A DNA stretch of 64,000 nt from Schistocerca nitens (taxonomy: Eukaryota > Arthropoda > Insecta > Orthoptera > Acrididae): positions 292,419,205 through 292,483,204 of the forward strand of contig NC_064616.1 of the NCBI RefSeq assembly GCF_023898315.1, in the 5' to 3' direction. Each line of letters starts with the position of its first letter. The first letter of the stretch is position 1. The translations under genes and the position numbers were made by a program. The notes beneath the pieces were generated by a model. It was not told where the DNA came from and did no database searches. It saw nothing but the letters and a program-made list of their open reading frames with translations. Below, in pieces: positions 1 through 11,429 of this stretch.

Positions 1-2120
1 TAACATTACAAAAAAGATCACTTGATGCTGAGTGGACAGCAGAATAATATCTTATGAGATGATGGTGATCTGGACACCTGTGGACTTGGGCAAGACTTGG
101 AACCATAATTTTAGATGATGAGTTAGAATCACCAATTGACTGCTGCATGTAATGGTGACTAACAACTTGGGGAATTCAAATTTCATCCATAAAGGTATGG
201 TCTGCTGCTGAAGCAATCTTGAAAGATTTAGTGGTTTTAAGTGCTTCACAAAGACTGGAATTGGACTTGGCCAAAGATTTAGATGTGACCTCAGTGTCAG
301 GGGCAAGGTGCAAAATCACACCCTTAGTCAATGATTCTGCATACAAATCTGCACAGCTCTGGCATGTAAAATTGGACTTGTGAATAAAAGAGCCTCCATG
401 TTGGCAGCCCAAGCTGTATCCATATTTTGGATAATTCATTTGGATCCGAAAGTGGTTGAAATTTCTGTACCACTTAGTATAAACAACTACTACAAGACAA
501 GAGTAATGCACTTTGCTGCTCACCAGAAATGCCATAAGCATAACAGTACAGTTCAGAATGGTAGAGACAGACTTCCCTGCCATATGAAGACTCATTGAAG
601 GCAATGAACAGTGATTGAGGGCATAGCCACAGCCACCGACTAATGTGGTTGTTACTGCTGAGACAAGAGCTGCAGGAGAACAGCATGCTCTTGAACTTCA
701 AACTGTTGCTGTTGTAGTCGGAGTCATTGTAACTGGAGCTTTTGTTGCCAAAGTTCCAGGGACTTGATGCACTGGGTATGAATGTGTCACCATAAACATG
801 GTAGGGTAAGACTTGGCACCGCTTCTATGTCTGCTCCTGGTACAAATGTGTAACCCATAAACAAAGGCAAGTGTATCATTAGGAGTACATGGAAGAAACA
901 ACAGTAACGATAGCCAGAAAGTCAAAGTCCGAAAGCAGGATCGGTACCCAATAGCAGCTAAGCGTGAATGGTAGTTAGTCATGCAGCATACTAATAAAAC
1001 TACTGTGCAGCTGCTTGCTTAGACCTGTGCTGTTATTGACTGAGGCCACGTGACCCATCACTGACACCTCTGGTGACAACTGTCTGTTGTTAGCTTTAAA
1101 ACCTTCGAACTGCTACCGATTTTATCCACTGGCAGGGATATTGAACCAGTTCCAAAATTTAATGTAAAATTATATAATTTTCCTTGCAAATGTATAACTA
1201 CCTTGTAAAGAAAGAAAAGAGAAGATAAACTGACAGATAGTCACCTCTTCACTCATTCTTTTGTTTCCTATTGTGGTGGGTCATATGATACTCATTGAAC
1301 TGCTTAAAGCTTGTCTGTTGTCACTTTGAACCTCATGCATAAAGTGTATTAAGTGACTCGATTACAACTTAACATTAGGCAAAGCTTAAAGTTTACATTT
1401 AGCATCTGAAATGTGCTGCAATTCATGTTCTTTTGTACTATGTATAATAGTCAGACACACTGGTGCATGGGCAAAGAACATCTGCTTCACCTATCCCTTT
1501 TGTAATATTTCTGCAGGGAAAGTAGCTAAGCATTTAGTTTTTAATTTTAATGAATCTCACCTCTGTATTTCATATACAAGAATGAAATACTCATCAATTT
1601 TTAATTGTATATTATGTACAGTTTGTAGAGGAGTGGCTATAATTAGTCAGAACATATGTTTGGTATTATATTCTTGCTGCTTAAGAGTGAGCTATGCTAT
1701 TTAAAAAATGATACTACAATATTCCCACATTGTGTGGGCTCCAATGTTTGGGACCAATTGGACTTATTTCTTAGAGATAAAAGTATACATTATTATGTCA
1801 AAGGTTCACATCTTCCCAGATTGTAAAAATATAATTTTGCATTTCATAGTGCCTTCTTTGCTCTGGGAAACTTCCAAAGGAGTGTGTTGTAGAAGTTTAC
1901 CAATTTGTTCAAACACACCCACAACTTCATGGAAACCTCAGCCTCCAGGTGCTGTGTGTCTCAACAAAGGAAGCAACGAATGTTTTGCTGAATTTCTGTC
2001 CTCAAACACTGCTGCAGTTTGCCAAAGTAAGGTGGTTTTTAAATGATTTTATAATAATAAAAATAATAATTACTTGACAAAATAGTGAGTAATAGATTAT
2101 AGTAATAGTGAGTAATAGAT
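1..2120. other. No recognisable gene
   Basis: Several open frames of 70-140 codons lie on the minus strand between about 176 and 982, but they overlap in different frames and match no family I know. Hydrophobic stretches and a Cys-containing patch are visible, which could reflect a decayed mobile element. The stretch 1000-2120 is AT-rich with no supported coding, RNA or repeat structure apart from a short direct repeat of about 20 bp just before the Tc1-like element at 2121. Confidence 0.4.
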
Positions 2121-3765
2121 TATACTATCTGATCAGAAGTACCCAGACATCCCTGTGTAACCTCAGAATGACCACTAGATGTCAGAAAAAGTAGACCCAC
2201 CAGTATAAAAGGCGGGAGGGAGTTGTCAATAGAGAAGCTGTTGTGTTGGCAGAAGAGCCAACACCGTGTTACTAGTGGAGGCCGAAACGCACGCGTTTTA
2301 GCTCACGCAGGCTGGCGTGAGGAGGGAAGAACTATACTGACGTGAGGTCTGGAACATGACAAGGAATGAGAATTCAGAAAGCGGACGTAATTAGTTTGAT
2401 ACTTAACTTTAATCCATTGATGATGAACGTCGCTCTTGACGGTACATGATTCACAATATTATCTGTTCAGATTATAGTAACTGAATATGGCGCCTTGCTA
2501 GGTCGTATCAAATGACGTAGCTGAAGGCTATGCTAAACTGTCGTCTCTGCAAATGAGAGCGTATGTAGACAGTGAACCATCGCTAGCAAAGTCGGCTGTA
2601 CAACTGGGGCGAGTGCTAGGGAGTATCTCTAGACTAGACCTGCCGTGTGGCGGCGCTCGGTCTGCAATCACTGATAGTGGCGACACGCGGGTCCGACGTA
2701 TACTAATGGACTGCAGGTAATTTAAAGGCTACCACCTAATAAGTGTGGTGTCTGGCGGTGACACCACAGAAGCAGTATCAACTGATAGGGACCGTGAGGA
2801 GAGCTCAGTGATTTCGAACATGCACTAGTCATTGAATGTTAACTGAATAACAAATCCATCAGCAACACTTCAACCCTTCTAAAGCTACCCAAGTCTACTG
2901 TTGGTGATTTGATTGTGAAGTGGAAACACGAAGGAATAACTGCATCTAAACAAAGACCAAGCAGACCTCATGTACTGATGGGCAGGAACTGTTGAGCATT
3001 GTGGAGGGTGGTTGTAAAAATTCACATGAAATCAGCAGAAGGAATCGCTTATGAGTTCCACAGTGCTGCCAGCAGTCCAACTAGCCCAATGAGTATGTGC
3101 AGAAAGTTAAAAAGAATTGGGCACAGTGGTTGAGCATCTCCTCATGAGCCACAAATTTCTGTAGGGAATGCTGAACGATGCTTCACATGGTGATTCCATT
3201 GGACAGTGGATGACTCTAAAAAAGTGATTTTGCATAATGAATCATGCTGTACCCTGTGGCAGTCCAATAGAAGTGTTTTGGTTTGGCAAATGCTTGAAGA
3301 ACTTTACCTGTCATCATGTGTAATGTCAATAGTAAAATACGAAAGAGGTAGTGTTCCACTATAGAGGTGTGTTGGTTAGGGTGTAGTCCCCTTATTGTGC
3401 TTAAGAGAACACCAAATGCAGAAGTATATTTTACAGCATTGTGTACTGTGAACAGTGGAGGAACAGTTTAGAGACAATATTGATTGTATCAGCATTACAA
3501 TGCAACATTGTGAGGCTATACTATGTGTATATTAGCATTCCTGGAAAAGAACTTTGACTTCACTCCAGACCCCAGCATTCAACATCACAACCTTCTCTTG
3601 ATTTGGCTCTCAAGGAAGAATGGGCTGCCATTCCTCCACAGGCATTCAGAAATCTCATTGAAAGTGATTCTAACAGAGTTCAAGCAGTCATAAAAGGAAA
3701 GTCTGGCTACACCACATATTAATGTCCACAAACAGGTGTCCAGATACTTTTGATCAGGTAGTGTA
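2121..3765 (+). mobile_element. Tc1-like DNA transposon, decayed, with terminal inverted repeats
   Basis: Both ends carry the same imperfect inverted repeat next to TA: ACTATCTGATCAGAAGT near 2125 and the reverse complement of ACTACCTGATCAAAAGT ending near 3763. This is the usual Tc1/mariner arrangement with TA target duplication. Between them the + strand keeps pieces of a Tc1 transposase. A helix-turn-helix-like segment lies near 2890-2980, a DESC-type piece of the catalytic domain near 3235, and the C-terminal stretch with EWAAIPPQAF near 3618-3720. Many stops and frame changes interrupt it, so no protein can be made. A 530-bp solo LTR sits inside (2239-2768); without it the element is about 1.1 kb, shorter than a full Tc1. 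It is old. Confidence 0.85.
2239..2768. mobile_element. Solo LTR of an LTR retrotransposon (probably Ty3/gypsy type)
   Basis: A 530-bp block begins TGTTGTGTTGG and ends GACACCACA, so it has TG...CA ends, and it is flanked on both sides by the 5-bp repeat GAAGC (2234-2238 and 2769-2773). It lacks any internal coding part, as expected of an LTR left after recombination between the two ends of a full element. It is more GC-rich than its surroundings. It is inserted in the Tc1-like relic and is therefore younger than it. From memory this is a high-copy LTR family in grasshopper genomes. The family assignment to Ty3/gypsy is inference. Confidence 0.8.
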
Positions 3766-4908
3766 TGTTTCTTTGAGTAAAGCTGAATTTCAACATTTTC
3801 AGAAGTATGTTTCAAACTGACAGTGCCTCATGATTTGAACAGTTCATTTTTCAGCTGAATGTTCTATTTATTTACATACTATAATAAATAAATTTGTTGA
3901 GAATTTTGGAAGGAAACTGAAAAATAACTAAAAATACTGATATAAAGTTGCAAGTTTAGCATCACACTCTTATTTTGGACACCAAAGAAAGTTCATTTAG
4001 CATTTTTATGCTTCACAGTTTAATAAATCAGTAATGAAATAGAACTGAAGGGAAAAAATGAGGCATCACTTTCACAAACATATTCACATTTTTTAAATGT
4101 CTTTCATTGTTAACAGTATGAGCTTGTTCCTGAGAATTAGCAACTTTCACTCAGTTAATACTAGGCAGAAATCCAATCTGCATTTGCACCACATGCCCTT
4201 GACTCTAGTGCAAAAAGGCATGCAGTATTCTGCTACATCCATTTTCAGTAAGCTACTACAAAAATGAAAATCACATTGCAGTAATGCAAACATTTTTAAG
4301 TTTAAACTGAAGAATTTCCTCATACCACATCCCTTCTACGCTGTTGGGGAGTTCCTGGATAAAAATTAAGCTATTTCATGTGTTATGTTGTTGATCATGC
4401 TAGTTTCTTACTCGGCAGCTTGTCATCTTCATATAATTCATGTAAATTTTGTCTTCTCTTTTATTAACATTTCTGATTCTAATTAGTGTACTGATTCATT
4501 CCATTATGTATATTTGCTCAGTTTTATCCTATGGATCTAGACATATAAAATAAGATAGTAAAATATTATTGCAGAGTGACATACCTCTCTTCCATTCCTG
4601 GTAAGGGGACCAGAAAACAAATTGTAAATCATTTACCACCTCTCTCTCTTCAACACCTCACTGCTCCTTTACAAATAATATCTAGAATCCTTGCAATTAT
4701 ATGCAAGTAAACTTTAAATATGTGCCTTGCCAGTGGATTTATACTTTGTGTCTTTTTCTTTTTTCCATGGAAAAATAAAGTTATTTCTGTGTAACAGCTC
4801 TTGTTATTTTAAGTGAATCTGAGATTTAACTTGTAAGTTTGTAAATAGCTGCTATAAGCCAAAGTGTTATACATTTGAATCACACTGAAATTGTGTCTCT
4901 GTTTACAG
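3766..4908. other. Intronic sequence without recognisable features
   Basis: AT-rich sequence upstream of the first host exon. I see no gene, tRNA, tandem repeat or element boundary here. The final bases before 4909 are the polypyrimidine tract and AG acceptor of the exon. Confidence 0.5.
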
Positions 4909-5020
4909 GACAGATATACTGTTGACAGTGAATACAAACATTTGTTGTCATTGTTACACAAGAAAATCAGTGCATTGTCTGATGAGTTACTGAAGCCATA
5001 CTACATGCGAGTAATGAATG
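4909..5020 (+). CDS. Host coding exon (penultimate exon of an unrecognised protein)
   Basis: This 112-nt exon starts directly after an acceptor (TCTCTGTTTACAG) and ends at a consensus donor (ATG|GTAAGA). It is read in phase 0 as DRYTVDSEYKHLL... through ...LLKPYYMRVMN plus one extra base. The extra G joins in phase to AA at 22991 to give Glu, so the two exons splice cleanly. The peptide is amphipathic and helical in character, with leucine spacing typical of alpha-helical repeat or coiled regions, but I do not recognise the family. Upstream exons must lie before this window. An alternative is a chance open frame. The matched splice sites, phase and codon-like composition argue against that. 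Confidence 0.75.
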
Positions 5021-7440
5021 GTAAGACTACCAATACCAAATCAGATGTTATTCTGTGTATGTATTTTCAAGTACCTGTCTCTTCATTATTACTCAACTTT
5101 AAGAATAATAAAGTAATTAAATCTTAACATGATGTGACATTGCAGCTTTACCGGCATTACAAATATGCTTTTCAGGTTTGCCACTGGATAACTTTGTGAT
5201 AAGTCCCACAATATTTCTTTGAATCAGCTACTTGATATCTTCATGTAGTTGTGGTGGTTACTGCTGTGAAATGCAATTGGTAATATTCATTTATTGGGGT
5301 CATGCAGTGACAAAAATAGAACTCATTGAGCTCCTTGTTGAAAACCACAGCAAGACCTTCCGAACGTGCATAATGGGCAACAACTATGCTGCTGCCTGCT
5401 TCTAAAAACTGAATTAAACCTTTGCAGCATGCTGTGTTGTATATTATCAGAGATTTTTGTTTCTCACATTTTCATTTACTGGCAGCCAGCACTTAATTGA
5501 CTCCCGCGTCCCTATTGAGGAAATCGTCTGCCACAAGGATATGTATGGCTTACTTAATAATATAATTAATTCAGCTTTTAGCCATAACGATGTCCAACAG
5601 CATAGTCATTGCCCATGGGGAATTTGCATAATGCTTATCTTCGGTTCCTAGCTGGGGTCACAAGGAGTGCTCTTTTTCTCCAGCCGTAAGAGCTTTTCCA
5701 CATATCTCATTTCTGCTCATGGCCCTGATAAATTTGGATGCTGCTACAGAAATATAATCACTTGTGTCAATAGCAAATACCAGAACTACCTAAATATGTC
5801 AAACAGTCGCTTTGAACAAATATCATGGGTCTTATACAATTTTTTCTGGTGACAACTCGAGAAATGTATTTGCAACTGTTAACCTGATGTTACAGCATGA
5901 ACTTTTCATATGTAGTTATGTTGGAGGTTTTTCCATTATTTGGTGTCCTGCATCTGTTACCAGTATACTGATGTTAATTTTGATGTGAATTTGTTTGGCA
6001 GTTCATGGATTTATTAAAAATGTCAGGTCTGTTTGGTTAGTTATTTAAAAACAGTACACAGTTATATATGGCTTAGCATTCCGTAGATTAAGTATTTATA
6101 TGACCGTCTATGTTGATTTTGCAAGGAATATGGAACGCACGGGTTCCAGATTGACAGGCACTTGAGACTTTGATAAATTATTTTTAGGTGCACAGTATTT
6201 GGAAAAAATTATAAGCAGAATCTCAAGCCACACTACGGTTCTCATTCCACATTAGGTTATTGATTTTTTTTTTTTTTTTCATGCTTCTGGAAATATCTAC
6301 TTTTGGTCTTAAGGAAGTAGTAACGAACAACTTCCACAAAATCTGATATGAAAACAATGCAGAACTCCCATAGTGCTAGCAAGTGTTCAAAGTGAGGGTG
6401 ATGGCTTCAGTGGCAAAATACCGGAATCATAATCAGAACGGTCTCAGTTTGTATCCCAGTTAGGATGCCTAATTTACACCTTATGTGGTTTCCTCAGGTA
6501 GGGTTACAACAAAGTTTGTCCAGAGGTTTGCCATTACAGCCATTTTTTGCTGAATGCTGGGTAATTTCCATGATACTGATGCTGCATTAATTAGTTAATT
6601 TTAGTAATCATGATGTTGGATATCTTCACATTTGTTTCTGCTCAACAGTTTCATTTTATGCCTTTACTCTGAACAACCGTTGGTCAATATATTTCCTCTT
6701 CTATGTTAGAAGAGAAGTATCATCAACATACCTGAAATCATTTATGTTCCATTCTCCAAGTTTCATTCCTTTGTCTGTCATATTGAAGCCTGTTCATCAC
6801 CTGAGTGAGTACTGTATAGTATACAGCAATGTCATACCTAGCCAGGTGCAGTGCAGGGCAGCTGCACCTGGTGTGAAGGAGCTCCATAATTTTGGAAGTA
6901 TAACTATTATGTGTGGCCAATGAGATGTTTTCTGATTGTTCTATAGATGTTTTTTTTTTTTTTTTAATGCAAGTTATTGTCTCCCTTAATATGATCTCCA
7001 AAAATAGCTGGACCTATGAACATATCACTAATCATTACAGACACTACATTGATACATAAAAGTAACCCTGAAATTATTTTCCACTGGACCATGTGGATTG
7101 TAATGCAACCATGAATGGTTATTAAGTGTGTTATTGATTCCATCCTGTTCAAAGGTGGCTTCAGCATGATTATTATTTATCCAGTGACAAAATTCAAGCC
7201 ACAAAGCACAGTTTCTGATGTAAAGATGTTGCTTCCACTTAAGGTGAAGGGGGTACAAACTTCCTCTCCTTCTAAGTACTTCACTATCAAAAGGGTGTTA
7301 AACTGTACACTTCCCTTTACAAGTTTTCTGTACGTAATGCTCATCATACATTTGGTTGCAAGTTATCAAGATATGTAGAAAGTTTCTGCATGCTAGTTAT
7401 AGGACTAACTTAAACAGTCGTAATAATATTCATACACATA
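5021..7440. other. Intron stretch with no supported gene
   Basis: AT-rich sequence with poly-T runs near 6264-6280 and 6950-6965. Short open frames around 5457-5850 and 6738-7258 match no family I can name and are interrupted. I see no clear element ends. Confidence 0.4.
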
Positions 7441-7443
7441 TTG

Positions 7444-7650
7444 TTACAAAGTCTTTTGTGATGGAGTTCTTAAATAAAAAGTTCTTGGTTTACTTGCTAC
7501 ATCAGTTTCAGGTAAAGTACTAAGCGTTTGATGACTGCCTCCAAAATCTTCACCAGGGGCTAAGTTTTCTATGCTATTTCTGTGTAGGTAGAAACACAGT
7601 TTATGATAACTTGAACTGACGGTAACATAGAGACTGACAGAACAAAACAA
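7444..7650 (-). other. Possible 3' fragment of a retroelement
   Basis: The minus strand reads a short frame containing EDFGGSHQTLSTLPETDV followed by a lysine/arginine-rich end. I associate this kind of conserved 3'-region segment with degraded non-LTR or Penelope-like retroelements in arthropods. There is no RT or endonuclease motif to confirm it. Only weakly supported. Confidence 0.25.
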
Positions 7651-10600
7651 AAAGCAGACAGTTCTGGAGATGAATCACAGTAGAGATCACGAAGTGAACT
7701 AACAACCATCACAAGTCCAGAGCATAGCTAAGTTATCTAAAGCATATACAACCATCCAAGGAGAAAAATCCAATTGCAAATGTAAATCAGGTAAGGTCGA
7801 AGCTCTGCAATTCAGTCGTGTGTAACTAAGACTTAAGTGACTGGTGAGAGTTTGGCTGCAATTGCTGGGCTGTAGTATATTGGTAAACACTCATCAGGGG
7901 GTGGTGCCACCCCACATGCTTGCCACTGCAGCCACACCCTCTGCAGCCGCAAGTAGCATCTGTCACATGGAACCTGAGTATCTGTGATGACAGGCTAGAC
8001 AGGGAATCCAAATCACCCTCAGATAATAAATCTCTCCCCACTTTAATCGGCATATAGGACCGAAAGTGGCCCAGCTTCTGCCAACTTTGCCATGGGAAGG
8101 GAGAGAGAAATGTACAAATGCCTGTCAATGAAACCTTCAGAGGGTCATTATCGTGTTTGGCTGGGGTGGTAGATGGTGCCATCTGTGAGAGTCCTGGCTG
8201 ATCAACAGAGTCTGGGGAGCAGCTTAGGCCACCAAATTAAGTTGTCATCATTAGTTTGCACATCTGCATGTTGGAGGTCCTGACCATCTGTTCAGTTTCT
8301 GAATTGAATATGGGATAGAAAGGAATGGTGGTCAGGTGCTCACTCCCATTGTAATGAAAAAAATCCTGAGGGACATTGTCAGAAACTAAAGTGGAAGGGA
8401 ACTCTGTATCACAGATATAACGCCCAGCGCATGGATGGTAGTTGCTGTTGTAATTTAGCCATCCATGTGACATATGGAAAGCTAGAGAGGGCATCAACAA
8501 CAAGCAACTACATCACTCCCCCTAATGGACCAGCAAAATCAACATGTGCCCTATGCCAGGACCAGTCAGGCTGTAGCCAAGGGTTAAACCTCTGCTTTGG
8601 GGCAGACTGGTTGTTGGCGCAGACATGGCACTTCTGTGTAGTGCATTCATTGATGGCATCAATCTCAGGCCAATACACATGATGCCACGCTATTTCCTTC
8701 CTTTTGCACGTTCCCCAATGTGCAATGTGGAGGAGTTGCACTATGCGTGGGCGGAGCATGAGAGGAACGAACACTTGGCATTCAGTATCATCCATACCCA
8801 ACAACATAACCCCCTTGATAACATTAAGCATGTGCCATAAGGAAAAATGTGTGTATCATTCCAGATCAGCATCCTTAGGCAAATGCTCTGGCCAACTCCA
8901 CCGTACAGCAGACACCACCTTGCAGAGAAACAGATCACAGACAGTCTCTGGTGCTACTTTGTACACCATAATTGGAAATCCATCGACGGTGTGTTGCTGG
9001 TTTGTGTTTAGGGCAAAACAAAGGGCCTCATGCCTACCAAGTTCAGCATATGAGCCACATGTCAACCAGGAAAGTGCGTCCACGTTAGAGTGCTGCATGG
9101 TGGACCGATAATGGATCTCGTAGGTAACCCAGACCCCAATCTGATGCATCAGCAGCAAGTGTCAAATGGATGCCATGATGGAATATAGCTAAAAGCTAAA
9201 CAAGGTGCCAGCCTAAGGCACTATTGAAGTTGCATAAAAGCTTTCTGGAATGCCTCTTACCACACTTATTTAATACCTTCTATACACAATTGAATGAGCA
9301 AATGGGAAATGTGGGTCACATTTGGAATAAAATTGGTGTAATAATTTACTATGTCAAGGAACGACTGTAGTTCTTTGAGGTTCTTAGAAGCCAGTAAGTC
9401 AGTGATTGTTGCCACATGATTCTGCATCGGAGTGAGCCCATCTTGACTTAATATATGTCCCAAGTACTTGACACTCAGCACAAAGAAACTACATTTGTCA
9501 AGCCAACAGCACAGATCGTGGGCTTGGAGCCACTCAAGCAACATCCGTAGAATTCACAGGTGCTGCTCTCACATAGCCCCAGTAAGTAACACAAGTCTAA
9601 ATAATTAACACAGTTGGGGATACCATGGATGAGTTGCACAAAATTTCTTTGAAATATCACGGGAGCACTTGCGACCCCAAATGGCAACTAAAAACTGTTT
9701 TGTCTGATTATGTACAGGTAACTGAAAGTAGACATTGGCAAGAACTGTCTTTGAAAAATATTGGCCCCACAGCCAATTTAGCCAACCATTCCTCCTGTCG
9801 AGGAAGTGGATACAAATTGACAATTGCTTGAGCATTAATGATAGACTTAAAATCAACACCAATGCAAAGTGAGCCATTAGGTTTCTGAACCACGACCAAG
9901 GATGTAGCCCACTGGCTCAATGATACTGGTAGTAGAACACCCATACTTTGCAACATATCTAGTTATCTAGTTCTGCTTTAACTTGCTCGCACATGGTGAA
10001 AGGCACCGGAAGAGCCCTACAGAACTTAGACACGACCCATTGGCTTAAGGAAGTTTGGGCCTGGAACTCTGTTGCACAAACCAATGTTGGTTCAAATGGC
10101 TGCTTAAATTGTACACACAACATACCAAGTTCCTTGAATGGGATCGCAGGTGAAACTAAATTAACCTGGTCTTGAATTTGAAAACACAAAATCGTAAAAG
10201 CATCTATGCCAAAAACATTAGTCATCATCCAAGAATTTACTATGAACAAGGTTAGTTGCTGAGCAATATTTTTATACTGAGCTTGGTCAACTGTCTGACC
10301 CTGCAACAGGATTGACTGGGCATTGTATGTCACCACTTTGCACTTAGGAGAGTACAGCTATGGAGAGCCAGTGTGCTGGTATGTGTCCTCATTAATCAGA
10401 AAAATGTTCACACTTGTGTCCAACTGGAAATCTGCATTGTCCAGTTACAACACAAGACATTGCATTTCACCTGTTGCTGCCACGGGAATCAACAAGATAG
10501 CATGGAGCATACTGACGGCAAAAGTTGACAATGCACACCAGCTGAAGCAGACACTCGTGAGGTGCTGCAATTTGCACCATGCAAAACAGATGTTGTCACT

Positions 10601-10665
10601 AGTAGGGCAGTAAAGTCAGTTGTGCTGCGGTCCACCATATGGACATGATTTGACGGCTTGAATGT

Positions 10666-10797
10666 AACTTCCTGGCAGATTAAAAGGGTGTGCGCCGGAC
10701 CAAGACTCGAACTCGGGACTTTTGCCTTACGTGGGCAAGTGCTCTGGAAGTTTCATATCAGCGCACACTTCACTGCAGAGTGAAAATTTCATTCTAC
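10666..10797 (-). mobile_element. Short SINE-like element with 9-bp target duplication
   Basis: A 132-bp unit starting AACTTCCTGGCAGATTAAAA is flanked by CTTGAATGT on both sides (10657-10665 and 10798-10806), a perfect 9-bp duplication. On the minus strand its inner part resembles the 3' half of a tRNA gene with a B-box-like GTTCGAGT (complement of ACTCGAAC near 10709). It interrupts the gypsy fossil and so is younger. It is a short version of the family seen in longer form at 45087-45713. Confidence 0.75.
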
Positions 10798-11429
10798 CTT
10801 GAATGTTTTTGGTGTCTGCCAATGAGGAGGAGGAGGAAAACACCGAATGAGCCTCTGCTCACTTGAGGACATGCCAGTGGCGGACAAAGAGCTTCCATTT
10901 GTGCACATATGCTCAATGAGGCTGAGGAATTGCTAACTTCTGCACTAACTATTGAACCCGTGGTGCTGGACTACTGGAGAAATGGGTGCTCTGTAAATGA
11001 GATAATGACCTTGATTGGAAGTCATCAGGTGATCGTGGAGCACATTGCAACTTAAATTACTAACAACATCAACACCTGAGGAATCGTGAAACTGGGCTTG
11101 TGCCGACACAGTTTTTTCATGAGCTTTGGCAGTTTTTAACACATCACTCATGTTGGGATCAGAAACTTCTAAAGTTTTCACATGAACATCATGATCTAGA
11201 GTGAGATGTATAATAACATCATGGATGAAGGTAAGGAGTCCGCATCCATTACAGGTAAAGTCACACTTGCATACCAAGCATTTTATGTCATCAGCCCATG
11301 CTGCATAGGATTGTTTACATTGCTTAACGCATTGGTTGAACTTGAACTTAGACGTAATTACTTAAGTTTGGTGTCAGTAATAGTCAGTCAGCAAAACCAC
11401 GAACATGAGAAAAAGCAAATGATGATTAA

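Noticed and set aside
176-982. Secreted or envelope-like host gene on the minus strand
   Set aside because: Three overlapping frames, no consistent motif, no splice structure; not enough to call anything.
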